Assembly: GCF_002252985.1 (NCBI RefSeq)
Contig: NZ_NHPJ01000049.1
Coordinates: 1 to 35,600, forward strand
DNA from: Halorubrum halodurans
GTDB taxonomy: Archaea; Halobacteriota; Halobacteria; Halobacteriales; Haloferacaceae
Length of the DNA: 35,600 nucleotides
Direction of reading: 5' to 3'
Shown here: in pieces, positions 22,653 through 32,981 of the stretch
Numbering within the stretch: position 1 is the first letter of the stretch
Layout: the number at the start of each line of letters is the position of its first letter
Position numbers and translations under genes: made by a program
The notes under the pieces: model-generated
Seen by the model: only the letters and a program-made list of their open reading frames with translations
The model's database searches: none
What the model was told of the DNA's origin: nothing

Positions 22653-23600
22653 TCAAAACACCCGATTGCGGAGCTCCTCGCCCGCGTCGAGTCGATCGAG
22701 GTTCCCCGCGAGGACGTCGGCGAGACGGTCGAAGTACGCCGGCGTGTGCCCCGCGTTGTGCGGCGTGATCGTGACGTCCGAGACCCCCCACAGCGGGTGG
22801 TCCTCGGGGAGCGGCTCGGGGTCGGTCACGTCGAGGGCGGCCCCCCGGATCCGGTTGTTCCGCAGCGCGGCGACGAGCGCGTCGGTGTCGACCACGCGGC
22901 CGCGCGCGATGTTGACGAGCACGGCGTCCGAGCGCATCGTCCGGAGGACGTCGCCGTCGATCAGCCCCTCCGTCGCGTCCGAGAGCGGACAGGCGAGCAC
23001 GACGTACTCGGCGTCGGCGACCGCCTCGTGGATCCGGTCGAAGCCGACCACCTCGTCCGTCGGGCCGCCCTTCTCCGGCGTGTAGCGGACGCCGACCGTC
23101 TCGACGTCGAACGCGGAGAGCCGGTCGACGATCGTCTCGCCGATCGCGCCGAGGCCGACGACGGCGACCCGCGAGCCGTACACCTCGGTCGTGGGGTACG
23201 AGCGCCACTCGCGGCGCCGTTTCTGTCGCTGGGCGCGATGGAACCCGCGGGCGTGGCCGATCATCGCGCCGACGACGTACTCGGCGATGTTCGGGCCGTG
23301 GACGCCGGAGGCGTTCGTCACCGCGATCCCGTGCTCCTCGAACGCCTCGCGGGGGAGGTGGCCCGTCCCCGCGTACACGCAGGCGAAGAGCTCCAGGTTC
23401 TCGGCGGCCGCGAGGTCCTCCCCGTCGGCGGTGGGGCCGGTCGCGACCCGTGCCCGCGAGAGGTACTCGCGCTCCTCCGCGGGCGTCCGCGCGAGCGCGA
23501 TCTCGCGGTCGGGGAGCCGCTCGCGGAGTATCTCGGCGTAGTCGCTGCCCTCGATACCGTGGATCTTCTGTCGCAAGACGACGACGTCCGGGTCGGCCAT
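22653..23600 (-). CDS. D-2-hydroxyacid dehydrogenase
   Basis: The 315-residue protein is an NAD-dependent 2-hydroxyacid dehydrogenase. The cofactor loop is GLGAIG (149-154). The catalytic set is R233 (NIARGR), E262 (DPEPLPEDHPLW) and H281 (TPHNAGHT). It is somewhat closer to the short glyoxylate/3-phosphoglycerate dehydrogenase types without an ACT domain. Start ATG 23600 (MADPDVV) gives a normal N-terminus; the nine upstream codons are less likely. Same strand as the downstream-facing metB-like gene, 105 bases apart. The substrate cannot be named. Confidence 0.92.
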   Translation of the reverse strand: MADPDVVVLRQKIHGIEGSDYAEILRERLPDREIALARTPAEEREYLSRARVATGPTADGEDLAAAENLELFACVYAGTGHLPREAFEEHGIAVTNASGVHGPNIAEYVVGAMIGHARGFHRAQRQKRRREWRSYPTTEVYGSRVAVVGLGAIGETIVDRLSAFDVETVGVRYTPEKGGPTDEVVGFDRIHEAVADAEYVVLACPLSDATEGLIDGDVLRTMRSDAVLVNIARGRVVDTDALVAALRNNRIRGAALDVTDPEPLPEDHPLWGVSDVTITPHNAGHTPAYFDRLADVLAGNLDRLDAGEELRNRVF

Positions 23601-23705
23601 GGCCGTGGGGACGGCGAGGGGGACCAAAAGGCTCGGTACCGCGGCCCCGACTACCGGGACCGGGTCGGCGCGCCCGACGACGTCCCGGCGGACGGGGAGC
23701 CGGCC

Positions 23706-24899
23706 TCACTCCAGCGCGACGTCGAACGCCCGCTGGAGGTCCGCCTTCATGTCGTCGACGTGCTCGATGCCGACCGAGACGCGGATCAGCCCGTCGGTGA
23801 GCCCGGCGGCGAGCCGCTCCTCGCGGGGGATCGCGGCGTGGGTCATCGCGGCGGGCTGCTCGATGAGGCTCTCGACGCCGCCGAGCGACTCCGCGAGCGT
23901 GAACACCTCCGTCTCCTCGACGACGGTCGAGGCCTGCTCGAGGCTGCCGTCGAACTCGAAGGAGAGCATCCCGCCGAAGTCGTCCATCTGGTCGGCGGCG
24001 AGCTCGTGGTGCGGGTGCGACTCGAGGCCGGGGTAGTAGACGCGGCTCACGTCGTCGTGGTCCCGGAGCCACTCGGCGAGTTCGGCGGCGTTCTCGCAGT
24101 GGCGGTCCATCCGGACGGGCAGCGTCTTCGTGCCCCGAAGGACGAGGAACGCGTCGAACGGGCCGGGGGTCGCGCCGACCGAGTTCTGGTAGAAGCCGAT
24201 CTCCTCGTCGAGGTCGGCGTCGTCGACGATCAGCGCCCCGCCGATCGTGTCGGAGTGGCCGCCGAGGTACTTCGTGAGCGACTGACAGACGACGTCCGCG
24301 CCGTGTTCGAGCGGGCGCTGGAGGTACGGCGTCGCGAACGTGTTGTCGACGGCACACAGCGCGTCCGCCTCGTGGGCGATGTCGGCGAGCGCGCCGATGT
24401 CGTTCACGTTCATCAGCGGGTTCGTCGGGGTCTCGACCCAGACCAGCTCCGTGTTCGGCTCCATCGCCTCGCGGACCGCGTCGTGGTCGGTGGTGTCGAC
24501 GAAGGTGGTCTCGAGGTCGTACTGGTCGTACACCTGCGTGAGGATCCGGTGGGTGCCCCCGTAGACGTCGTCGCCGGCGACGACGTGGTCACCGGCGGAG
24601 AGCAGGTTGAGCACGGTGTTTATCGCGCCCATCCCCGAGGAGAAACAGCGGGCGTGACTGCCCGACTCCAGCGCCGCGAGGTTCTCCTCCAGGTCGGTGC
24701 GCGTCGGGTTCCCGGTCCGCGAGTACTCGTAGCCGCGGTGGTCGCCGGGGCCGTCCTGTTCGTACGTCGAGTTGGCGTGGATCGGCGTCATCAGCGCGCC
24801 CGTCTCCGGGTCCGGCTCCTGGCCGGCGTGGATCGCTCGCGTCTCGAACCGGAAGTCGTCGGCGTCGACACCGTCGTCCGCTGGGTCGGGATCGCTCAT
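23706..24899 (-). CDS. metB: Cystathionine gamma-synthase/lyase-type PLP enzyme
   Basis: The 397-residue protein is a Cys/Met-metabolism PLP enzyme. The Schiff-base lysine is K210 in SLTKYLGGHSD. YEYSRTGNPTR (57-67) binds cofactor phosphate, and AVDNTFATP (183-191) holds the pyridine-binding Asp. The Tyr in DDVYGGTH fits the group. Cystathionine gamma-synthase, gamma-lyase and O-acetylhomoserine sulfhydrylase are hard to tell apart by sequence, so the symbol is tentative. It lies downstream of a tRNA on the same strand. The promoter is weak. Threonine synthase at 8204 uses the competing branch from the same homoserine precursor, but is not linked. Confidence 0.88.
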   Translation of the reverse strand: MSDPDPADDGVDADDFRFETRAIHAGQEPDPETGALMTPIHANSTYEQDGPGDHRGYEYSRTGNPTRTDLEENLAALESGSHARCFSSGMGAINTVLNLLSAGDHVVAGDDVYGGTHRILTQVYDQYDLETTFVDTTDHDAVREAMEPNTELVWVETPTNPLMNVNDIGALADIAHEADALCAVDNTFATPYLQRPLEHGADVVCQSLTKYLGGHSDTIGGALIVDDADLDEEIGFYQNSVGATPGPFDAFLVLRGTKTLPVRMDRHCENAAELAEWLRDHDDVSRVYYPGLESHPHHELAADQMDDFGGMLSFEFDGSLEQASTVVEETEVFTLAESLGGVESLIEQPAAMTHAAIPREERLAAGLTDGLIRVSVGIEHVDDMKADLQRAFDVALE

Positions 24900-24990
24900 G
24901 GGTGCTTCTCGGCGGCCGGGGTCGTCACTCTTGTCCTTCCGGTCGGCGACGGACGCGAGCCGGCGGCTCGGCGGACGGCTCCACGAGAAG

Positions 24991-25100
24991 TGCTCGGTCA
25001 GGGATTTGAACCCTGGTCGTCGGCTGTCTTCCGAACCGGCACGTCTGGTACCGCGTTCGTCGAAAGGCCAACATGATTGGCCGGACTACACCAACCGAGC
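24991..25100 (-). tRNA. tRNA-Glu(UUC) with a 35-nt intron
   Basis: The minus strand folds into a tRNA. Acceptor stem GCTCGGT pairs with ACCGAGC and is followed by A. The T arm is CAGGG-TTCAAAT-CCCTG. The anticodon stem TTGGC pairs with GCCGA (one G-T). The loop begins CTTTC, giving anticodon TTC. An intron of about 35 bases (25026-25060) follows position 37, the canonical archaeal site. A bulge-helix-bulge is visible: CTTTC pairs with GGAAG, GAAC with GTTC, leaving three-base bulges GAC and ACA. The spliced tRNA has 75 bases. CCA is not encoded. The exact cleavage position within the bulges is uncertain by one base. Confidence 0.92.
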
Positions 25101-25124
25101 GCGACCGTTCGTTGTGACGGATCC

Positions 25125-25134
25125 GGTTTAACTC
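25125..25134 (-). promoter_or_regulatory. tRNA promoter, TATA-like box
   Basis: The minus strand reads gagttaaacc, about 30 bases before the 5' end of the tRNA. No other gene start explains it. Confidence 0.6.
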
Positions 25135-25235
25135 TTCTCAACTCCTCCCCGCCCAGTCACGCGTTCACACGGATCCGCGGGACAGCCGCGAGGCCGGAGA
25201 TCGGCGAGACCGCGGGCGTCGGTCCGGGCCGAACG

Positions 25236-25378
25236 TAAATATATATACACGATACCCGCTATGTATTCGATCGGTCCGGTCTCGCGTCGTCCGGAGCGGT
25301 CGCCCGAACTGCCCGGTTCCGCCCACACCGTGTGACCGGCGGGCGAACGGATCTATATATCTTCCACAACGTTAAGTA
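25236..25378. promoter_or_regulatory. Triple AT-box control region upstream of the PhoU-type regulator
   Basis: Three AT-rich boxes sit in otherwise GC-rich DNA: taaatatatataca (25236-25249), ctatatatc (25353-25361) and gttaagtac (25371-25379). The last is 27 bases before ATG 25401 and explains a leaderless start. The first is nearly symmetric and could serve either strand. A 24-codon frame starts at 25261 but its box spacing is poor. The 300 bases between tRNA and gene hold nothing else I recognise. Confidence 0.45.
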
Positions 25379-25400
25379 CGGACGACGACGACACGACCGT

Positions 25401-26399
25401 ATGGAAACCCGGAAGGTGCAGGTCACCGGCGGCTCGACGTACACGGTCTCGATCCCGAAGTCCTGGGCGACCGAGAACGACGTCGGTGCGGGAAGCGAGG
25501 TCGAGTTCTATCCGGACGGCGACTCGCTGTTTCTCACGCCGCGGTCCGAGGAGGAGCGGACGCGGGGGACCCTCGACATCGCCGGCCTGACCGGCCAGGA
25601 CCTCACTCGCGCGGTGACGACCATGTACGTCAGCGGGTTCGACGTGATCGAGCTGGCCGGCGGCGAGATCACCACCGAGCAGCGCTCGACGATCCGGGAG
25701 GCGGTCCAGAGCCTCGTCGGCCTCGAGGTGTTGGAGGAGACGCGCGACCGCGTCGTGGTCCGCGACCTGCTCGACTCCTCCGAGCTGTCCATCCACAACG
25801 CCGTCACCCGGATGCGGCTGATCTCGTTGTCGATGCTCGAGGACGCGATCACCGCGCTCTCCGAGCTCGATCACGACCTCGCGCGCGACGTGATCGACCG
25901 CGACGACGACCTCGACCGGCTGTGGCTCGTCGTCTCGCGGATCTTCCGGGCCACCCTCCGAACGCCGAAGGCGGCGGAGGAGCTCGGACTCCCCCGCGAG
26001 GAGTGTTTCGACTACCACTCGAGCGCGCGACAGCTGGAGCGGGTCGGCGACCACGCGACCAAGATCGCCCACCTGACGCTGAACATCGAGGAGCCGCTCC
26101 CCGAGGAGGTGATCGACGCCATCGACGACCTCCACGGCGACGCCGTCGAGGTGGTCGACACCGCGATGGACGCGCTGTTCGCCGAGGACAACGACGAGGC
26201 GACCCGGCTCGCGAACGAGGCACGCACCGGCGTCCGCGCCATCGACGAGCGCGTGCGAGCGATCGACGAGCTGCTCCGCGGGCTCGACCCGACCCGCGCA
26301 CAGCTTCTGGGGCTCGTGGTCGACTCCGTCCTCCGGTCCGCCGACTACGGCGGCAACGTCGCCGAGACCGCCCTCCAGAAGGCCGCGCCGACCCCCTGA
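25401..26399 (+). CDS. AbrB-PhoU domain regulator
   Basis: The 332-residue protein joins an N-terminal SpoVT/AbrB swapped-hairpin DNA-binding domain (about 1-45, TRKVQVTGGSTYTVSIPKSW) to two PhoU-type helical bundles (about 110-330). The second contains the metal-binding type motif E-R-x-G-D-H-A-T (QLERVGDHATKIA). This architecture is common in haloarchaea and is linked to phosphate-transport control. No pst transporter genes are adjacent, so it may be a free-standing regulator. The start at 25401 is supported by a TATA-like box 27 bases upstream. Self-regulation through the multiple boxes upstream is possible but unproven. Confidence 0.9.
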   Translation: METRKVQVTGGSTYTVSIPKSWATENDVGAGSEVEFYPDGDSLFLTPRSEEERTRGTLDIAGLTGQDLTRAVTTMYVSGFDVIELAGGEITTEQRSTIREAVQSLVGLEVLEETRDRVVVRDLLDSSELSIHNAVTRMRLISLSMLEDAITALSELDHDLARDVIDRDDDLDRLWLVVSRIFRATLRTPKAAEELGLPREECFDYHSSARQLERVGDHATKIAHLTLNIEEPLPEEVIDAIDDLHGDAVEVVDTAMDALFAEDNDEATRLANEARTGVRAIDERVRAIDELLRGLDPTRAQLLGLVVDSVLRSADYGGNVAETALQKAAPTP

Positions 26400-26488
26400 G
26401 CCGACGGCCGCGTCCCGAGGCCGCCTCCAGCCACCGCGTTCGAGCCGACTGCCGTGTCTTTTTGTCCGTCGGCGCCCGACACGGTTCC

Positions 26489-26872
26489 ATGCCGGAGATC
26501 GAGTTAGGCGTCCCGCGAGGGGTCATCGAGTCGTTGCCGGAGGGAGACGAGACCGCGGAGCGGGACATGCGGCGGGCCATCGCCGGGATCCAGTCCCGCC
26601 TGAACGAGGAGATCGACGGGAGCGACCCGTCGGAGGCGGCGCCGGTCGTCGTCGACGCGGTCGAGCGCATGGAGGCGCAGGCGAGCACCTACCACGAGTT
26701 CGTCCCCGAACTCCGGGCGTGGGGACAGTCGCCGATCTACGCGATCGCCTGGCGGAACCTCTACGTCGAGCTGATCGGCCAGCTGTACGAACACGAGTGG
26801 CTCGCCGGCGAGCTCGACCGCGAGCGCAACTTCCGGCTCGTCGACGACGGGATCCGGCTCTCGGACCTGTAG
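26489..26872 (+). CDS. Conserved haloarchaeal hypothetical protein
   Basis: This 127-residue soluble acidic protein is mostly helical. Its central block is TYHEFVPELRAWGQSPIYAIAWRNLYVELIG, shown here only in part: HEFVPELRAW and YVELIGQLYEHEW. I see no enzyme motif or membrane segment. The ATG at 26489 lies 27 bases after a TATA-like tctttttg (26457-26464). The longer frame running back to 25922 is the regulator's shadow. It converges on the REC-PAS-PAS gene with 35 bases between stops. Confidence 0.82.
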   Translation: MPEIELGVPRGVIESLPEGDETAERDMRRAIAGIQSRLNEEIDGSDPSEAAPVVVDAVERMEAQASTYHEFVPELRAWGQSPIYAIAWRNLYVELIGQLYEHEWLAGELDRERNFRLVDDGIRLSDL

Positions 26873-26907
26873 CGACGTCCGCCGTCCCGCTCGCCGGCGC
26901 CCGCGTC

Positions 26908-28104
26908 CTACTCGCCGGCGTCCTCATCCTCGTCGACCCGATACAGCCAGAGGTGCCCCTCGCCCTCCGGAAGGTCGATCGGCCGGTAGGTGCGCCGGAA
27001 CGTTCGCCCGTCGGCGAGCGCCAGCCGCTCGTCGTAGACCGCTTCCCGAGCCTCGATGACCTCGTTCAGCCGGGCCACGAACCCCTCGGGATCCGCGAAC
27101 CGGTCGCTCACGTCGATCGCGAACTGCTCGCAGTCGACGCCCACCGCCTCCTCGGGGTCGCCGTCGATCCCGAACAGCTCGTACAGCCGGTCGTTGACCG
27201 TGAGGACGCACCGGTCGGCGTCCTCGACGAGCACGCCGTGCGGAAGCGTGTCGAACACGGTCGAGAGGACGGCGGTCGTGCGCTCGAGCGTGCGTTTCCG
27301 CGCCTCGCGTTCGGTGATGTCCTCGAACTGGGAGAAGATCCGGATCACCTCCCCGTCGTCGTCGGTCACCACCTGGTTGTGCCACGCACACCGGATCCGA
27401 TCGCCGTCGCGGGTGACGTTGTCGTTGACGCTCCGGTAGCCACCGCGATCGGCGAGCAGGCCGCGTTCGATCTCCGCCACGTGCCGCCGCTGGTTCTCCG
27501 GAACGATCGGCATCCACGTGCCGCCGATGAGCTCCTCGGCGTCGTAGCCGGTGATCTCCTCGGCGACCGGGTTCACCCGGACGATCTCGAACGACTCGTC
27601 GTACTCGATGATCCCGAGGGGCGACTGCTCGATGAACCGCGAGAGCCGGTCCTGGCTCGCCGCCAGCGCCCGCTTGGACCGGTACTGGTCCACGGCGTTT
27701 CGGACCCGGTTGGCGAGCACGGTGTACTGGTCCGTTCCCGCCTCCTTCTGGATGTAGTCGGTGACGCCGGCGGAGATGGCCTCTCTCGCGATCTCCTCGG
27801 ATCCCTTGCCCGTGAACAGCACGAACGGGACGTCGACGTCGCGCTCGCGGACCGTCTCGAGCAGTTCCAACCCGTCCGTCCCCGGCATGTCGTAGTCGCT
27901 GACGATACAGTCGATCCGTCCGCCCTCCGACTCGAGCGCCGCCAGCGCGTCGTCGGCGGCGGTCTCCGAGCGGACCGAGAACGCGTCGTCGACGCGCTCG
28001 AGGTACGTGGCGACGAGGTCGGTGAACGCCCGATCGTCGTCGACGTGGAGGATCCGGATCCGCCCGTCTCGCGCGTCGTGCGGTCCGTGGAGGGGATCCG
28101 TCAT
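26908..28104 (-). CDS. REC-PAS-PAS signalling protein without a kinase domain
   Basis: The 398-residue protein starts with a receiver domain (about 16-135): acidic pocket D22-D24, phospho-acceptor D70 in CIVSDYDMPG, T98 and K120. A clear PAS domain with PAC-like end (about 152-268, from SRFIEQSPLGIIEYDE to FSQFEDITERE) follows, and a second PAS (about 275-390) closes the protein. There is no HisKA or HATPase, so it cannot act as a kinase and must pass its signal by protein contact. The receiver is highly similar to that of the hybrid kinase at 33136. The start at 28104 is fixed by the promoter box about 29 bases upstream. The open frame before that is noise. Confidence 0.9.
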   Translation of the reverse strand: MTDPLHGPHDARDGRIRILHVDDDRAFTDLVATYLERVDDAFSVRSETAADDALAALESEGGRIDCIVSDYDMPGTDGLELLETVRERDVDVPFVLFTGKGSEEIAREAISAGVTDYIQKEAGTDQYTVLANRVRNAVDQYRSKRALAASQDRLSRFIEQSPLGIIEYDESFEIVRVNPVAEEITGYDAEELIGGTWMPIVPENQRRHVAEIERGLLADRGGYRSVNDNVTRDGDRIRCAWHNQVVTDDDGEVIRIFSQFEDITEREARKRTLERTTAVLSTVFDTLPHGVLVEDADRCVLTVNDRLYELFGIDGDPEEAVGVDCEQFAIDVSDRFADPEGFVARLNEVIEAREAVYDERLALADGRTFRRTYRPIDLPEGEGHLWLYRVDEDEDAGE

Positions 28105-28127
28105 GATAGTACGGGAGAAGGTCGCAC

Positions 28128-28140
28128 GAAATATACTTTC
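28128..28140 (-). promoter_or_regulatory. TATA-like box of the REC-PAS-PAS gene
   Basis: The minus strand reads gaaagtatatttcg, centred about 29 bases before ATG 28104, one of the clearest boxes in the window. Confidence 0.6.
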
Positions 28141-28205
28141 GGGTCGGCGGGCCGAACCGATCGATCGGTCGATCGGTGGCGAGCGATCCGACGGCTCGGG
28201 ATCGG

Positions 28206-28469
28206 TTACTCGCCGCCGGAGACCGCCGGCGGCGCTCCGGCGGCCGCCTCCCCCTCGTCGCCGGTGCGAGCGAGCCGGAAGAGCCCGACGAGCGCGCCGA
28301 CGACGATGAGGATTCCCTCGACGCGGGCGGCCGCGAGGATCCACGGCTTCGGCTCCGCGTCCTCGGCGTTCCGGTAGGCAACGCGGGTGAGCACGCGAAC
28401 GAGCGGACCGGGGGCGACCGCCTCGATCAGCCCGAGGAGTCCGGCGGCGAGGAGCAGGTGAGCGCGCAT
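28206..28469 (-). CDS. Small two-helix membrane protein
   Basis: The 87-residue protein has hydrophobic segments at about 3-26 and 47-64 and a disordered Gly/Ala/Glu tail. The first segment could act as a signal anchor. The start at 28469 is 27 bases after a TATA-like cgcttttgtc near 28496. It is divergent from the fumarase gene, sharing the short 86-base region between starts. I do not recognise a named family. Function unknown. Confidence 0.75.
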   Translation of the reverse strand: MRAHLLLAAGLLGLIEAVAPGPLVRVLTRVAYRNAEDAEPKPWILAAARVEGILIVVGALVGLFRLARTGDEGEAAAGAPPAVSGGE

Positions 28470-28555
28470 GCTCGCGCTTCGACGGGAGACGACAAAAGCG
28501 ATGCGGCCACGCCGGGAAAGGTAGCTTTTACTCCGTCTCCGGGGAAGGCCCGAGC

Positions 28556-29965
<1,410 letters not shown>

Positions 29966-30069
29966 GCCGCCGGACGTCGGTCGCGGTCGCCGACCCTATG
30001 ACGCCCGCCTACCACGCCCGCCAGCCCTACCACGCCCGCCGACCCGGACCGCCTCGCCGGGCGTCGCCG

Positions 30070-30453
30070 TCACTCGACGATCGCACACCCCAGCTCCTCG
30101 AGTCGTCGCACGGCTGCGGGGAGGTCCGCCTCCTTGACCAACACGTGGTCGGTCGCGTACGAGGAGAGGACGAACACCGAGACGTCCGCCTCCGCGAGCG
30201 CCGTCGCGACCGCCGCCAGGAACCCGACGAGTTCGAACGGGAGATCCATCTCGAAGGTCAGGCGTCTCCATCCGGGTTCGACCGCGTCGGCGGCGATCGC
30301 CTCGACGTCGTCGCTCTCGACGACCACCGTCGTCTCGCCCGCCTCGCGGACCGTCGCGAACGCGTCGGGGTGGTCGTGGTCGGTCCGGCAGACCGCGTAC
30401 GTCTCCGACGAGACGCTGACGGTTCCGTCACGGAGGAACTCGCTCGGATCCAT
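30070..30453 (-). CDS. ACT-domain protein
   Basis: This 127-residue protein has two ACT-like halves. The second is clear: [21 protein letters not shown] and [20 protein letters not shown] match the CASTOR/ACT_7 type that binds amino acids. The first half (20-55) is a matching small alpha/beta unit. The protein should sense an amino acid, but it is not fused to an enzyme. Start 30453 is 27 bases after a TATA-like cctttttacc near 30480. It is convergent with fumC and faces the sucCD side. Confidence 0.85.
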   Translation of the reverse strand: MDPSEFLRDGTVSVSSETYAVCRTDHDHPDAFATVREAGETTVVVESDDVEAIAADAVEPGWRRLTFEMDLPFELVGFLAAVATALAEADVSVFVLSSYATDHVLVKEADLPAAVRRLEELGCAIVE

Positions 30454-30531
30454 GCGGATCGCAACCGCGCCGGCGGGTAAAAAGGCGCGTCGCCGCCGGT
30501 CGCGATCGCCGGCTCAGTCGCGAACGCCGGT

Positions 30532-30741
30532 TCAGTCGCGGCCGGTCCGCACGAGGAGGGCGACGCCGGTGACCGACACCGACAGCCCGAAGACGATCAG
30601 CCCGAGGTATCCGAGGGCTATCGATCCGACGTCCTGGATGGCCGCGTTGTACTCGTCGGTCACGTGCGCGAAGAGCAGCAGGGTCCCCGCGAGACTGATC
30701 AGGAGTCCGAGCGCGTTCGCCCGCAGTCCAGTCTCCGCCAT
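30532..30741 (-). CDS. Small two-helix membrane protein
   Basis: The 69-residue protein consists mainly of two hydrophobic helices (about 8-27 and 42-64) with a short loop containing [10 protein letters not shown]. The start ATG 30741 is fixed by a TATA-like gctactttacg about 27 bases upstream (near 30767). The much longer frame to 30882 would cross the sucC promoter. It is divergent from sucC. I do not recognise a family. A role as a small regulatory subunit is possible but unsupported. Confidence 0.78.
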   Translation of the reverse strand: MAETGLRANALGLLISLAGTLLLFAHVTDEYNAAIQDVGSIALGYLGLIVFGLSVSVTGVALLVRTGRD

Positions 30742-30884
30742 GTCGTCTCCCCGTCCGTCCCGACGTAAAGTAGCCGCGCATCCGTGGATCGACGCGGGCG
30801 CGCCCCCGTCGGAACGCGACGCGAGCCAGCCGCGCGAGGCGAATCGGCACCATTTAAGCCGCCGTCGGTATCGATCCCACACGG

Positions 30885-32030
30885 ATGAAACTTCACGAGT
30901 ATCAAGCGAAGTCTATCTTCGCGGACGCCGGGATCCCGGTACCGGACTCCCGGCTCGCGACGTCCGTCGAGGAGGCGCTCGACGCCGTCGACGAGATCGG
31001 CTACCCGGCCGCGATCAAGGCACAGGTCCACGTCGGGGGGCGCGGGAAGGCCGGCGGGATCAAGATCGCGACCGACCGCGACGAGGCCGAGCAGTACGCC
31101 GAGGAGATCCTCGGGATGGACCTGAAGGGGTACACCGTCGAGACGGTCCTCGTCGAGGCGGGCGTCGACTTCGTCGACGAGCTGTACGTCGGCGTCACGA
31201 TGGACCGCGGCGAGGGCGAGCCCGTCCTGATGGTCTCGACCGAGGGGGGCGTCGACATCGAGGAGGTCGCGGCGGAGACCCCCGACGCGATCGCCCGCGA
31301 GCACGTCGACCCCGCGTTCGGGCTCCACCCCTATCAGGCCCGCAAGGTCGTCTACGAGGCGGGCGTCGACGCCGACGTGGCGCTGGACGTGGCGTCGATC
31401 CTCTCGACGCTGTACGACCTCTACGAGGACAGCGACGCCTCGGAGATCGAGGTCAACCCCGTGATGGTCACGAGCGACCGCGACGTGGTCGCCGCCGACG
31501 CCGTGATGAACGTCGACGAGGACGCGCTGTTCCGCCAGCCCGACCTCGCGGAGATGGCCGAGGAGTCCTACGAGGACGACCTCGAGCGCAAGGCGGGCGA
31601 GTACGGCTTCGACTACGTCCGTCTCTCCGGCAACGTCGGCATCATCGGCAACGGCGCGGGCCTCGTGATGACGACGCTCGACTTAGTCGACTACTACGGC
31701 GGCTCCCCCGCCAACTTCCTCGACATCGGCGGCGGCGCGAAGGCCGACCGCGTCGCGAACGCGCTCGACATGGTCTTCTCCGACGAGAACGTCGACGCGG
31801 TCGTCTTCAACATCTTCGGCGGGATCACCCGCGGCGACGAGGTCGCGAAGGGGATCAACGAGGCGCTGGAGCAGTTCGACGAGATCCCGAAGCAGGTGGT
31901 CGTCCGGCTCGCCGGCACGAACGCCGCGGAGGGGATGGAGATCCTGAACACGGACCTCGTGGAGGTCGAGGAGACGCTGGAGGACGCCGTCCAGCGCGCG
32001 GTGAAGAACGCGGAGGAGGTGACCCAATGA
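30885..32030 (+). CDS. sucC: Succinyl-CoA synthetase, beta subunit
   Basis: With SucD this forms the enzyme that converts succinyl-CoA and NDP to succinate and NTP. The 381-residue protein starts [16 protein letters not shown], the expected ATP-grasp N-terminus. [10 protein letters not shown] binds nucleotide, and the C-terminal half has [26 protein letters not shown] and [14 protein letters not shown]-like catttaagcc is about 28 bases upstream (near 30856). The ATG of sucD overlaps its stop by four bases, so translation is coupled. Confidence 0.97.
   Translation: MKLHEYQAKSIFADAGIPVPDSRLATSVEEALDAVDEIGYPAAIKAQVHVGGRGKAGGIKIATDRDEAEQYAEEILGMDLKGYTVETVLVEAGVDFVDELYVGVTMDRGEGEPVLMVSTEGGVDIEEVAAETPDAIAREHVDPAFGLHPYQARKVVYEAGVDADVALDVASILSTLYDLYEDSDASEIEVNPVMVTSDRDVVAADAVMNVDEDALFRQPDLAEMAEESYEDDLERKAGEYGFDYVRLSGNVGIIGNGAGLVMTTLDLVDYYGGSPANFLDIGGGAKADRVANALDMVFSDENVDAVVFNIFGGITRGDEVAKGINEALEQFDEIPKQVVVRLAGTNAAEGMEILNTDLVEVEETLEDAVQRAVKNAEEVTQ
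32015..32022 (+). promoter_or_regulatory. Shine-Dalgarno site for sucD
   Basis: GGAGGTGA lies at the end of sucC, five bases before the ATG at 32027. It is a full match to the anti-Shine-Dalgarno region, as expected for an internal operon gene, whereas the leaderless first genes here have none. Confidence 0.7.
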
Positions 32031-32896
32031 GCATTTTCGTCGACGACGACACGCGGGTGGTGGTCCAGGGGATCACCGGCGGGGAAGGGAAGTTCCACGC
32101 CGAACAGATGATCGAGTACGGGACGAACGTCGTCGCCGGCGCGGTGCCCGGCAAGGGCGGCCAGGAGGCCGCCGGCGTTCCGGTGTACGACACGGTCGAC
32201 GAGGCCGTCGAGGCGGAGGACGCCGACGCCTCCGTGATCTTCGTGCCGCCGGCGTTCGCCGCGGACGCGATCTTCGAGGCGCTCGACACGGACCTCGACC
32301 TCGCGGTCGCGATCACGGAGGGGATCCCGACCCAGGACATGGCGAAGGTGAACAGGCGGCTCTCCGAGACCGACACGCGGCTTCTCGGGCCGAACTGTCC
32401 GGGCATCATCACGCCGGGCGAGGCGAAGCTCGGCATCCTGCCGGGCAACATCTTCGCCGACGGCAACGTGGGGCTCGTCTCCCGCTCCGGCACCCTGACC
32501 TACCAGGTCGTCGACAACCTCACCGAGCGCGGGATCGGCCAGACGACCGCCATCGGCATCGGGGGCGACCCGATCATCGGCACCTCCTTCATCGACGCCC
32601 TCGAGGCGTTCGAGGCCGACACGGAGACCGACGCGGTCGTGATGTGCGGCGAGATCGGCGGCGAGGACGAGGAGGAGGCCGCGGCGTTCATCGGCGAGCA
32701 CATGGACACGCCGGTCGCCGGCTTCATCGCCGGTCGCACCGCCCCGCCGGGCAAGCGCATGGGGCACGCGGGCGCCATCGTCTCGGGCTCCGGGACGGGC
32801 ACTGCGGAGTCGAAGATCGACGCGCTCAACGACGCGGGCGTCCCCGTCGGCGACACCCCCGAGGAGGTCGCCGACCACGTCGAGAGCTTCCTGTAG
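32027..32896 (+). CDS. sucD: Succinyl-CoA synthetase, alpha subunit
   Basis: The 289-residue protein has the CoA-binding Rossmann fold with the [10 protein letters not shown] motif (15-24). The phosphorylated active-site histidine is H247 in [21 protein letters not shown] and [15 protein letters not shown] are standard. The ATG at 32027 overlaps the sucC stop as ATGA and has a strong Shine-Dalgarno site. Same operon, matched stoichiometry. Length is normal. Confidence 0.97.
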   Translation: MSIFVDDDTRVVVQGITGGEGKFHAEQMIEYGTNVVAGAVPGKGGQEAAGVPVYDTVDEAVEAEDADASVIFVPPAFAADAIFEALDTDLDLAVAITEGIPTQDMAKVNRRLSETDTRLLGPNCPGIITPGEAKLGILPGNIFADGNVGLVSRSGTLTYQVVDNLTERGIGQTTAIGIGGDPIIGTSFIDALEAFEADTETDAVVMCGEIGGEDEEEAAAFIGEHMDTPVAGFIAGRTAPPGKRMGHAGAIVSGSGTGTAESKIDALNDAGVPVGDTPEEVADHVESFL

Positions 32897-32981
32897 AGCC
32901 GCGCTCCGGCACTGAGCCCGGAAGAATCGATCTCGATATTTCCGCGAAACCTTCAAATGAGCACGAGGTGTTTCGGGTCGT

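Noticed and set aside
22746..25076. A 776-codon open frame antisense to the dehydrogenase and metB genes, running into the tRNA
   Set aside because: Both sense genes have intact catalytic motifs; the antisense product has none and crosses a tRNA gene.
24991..25100. Reading this tRNA as Gln, which is known to have an intron in Haloferax
   Set aside because: The anticodon loop begins CTTTC, giving UUC; Gln would need UUG. The 75-base spliced length and D arm fit Glu.
25261..25335. A 24-codon frame starting MYSIGPVS after the first AT box
   Set aside because: The box is too close (about 20 bases) for a leaderless start and the peptide has no features.
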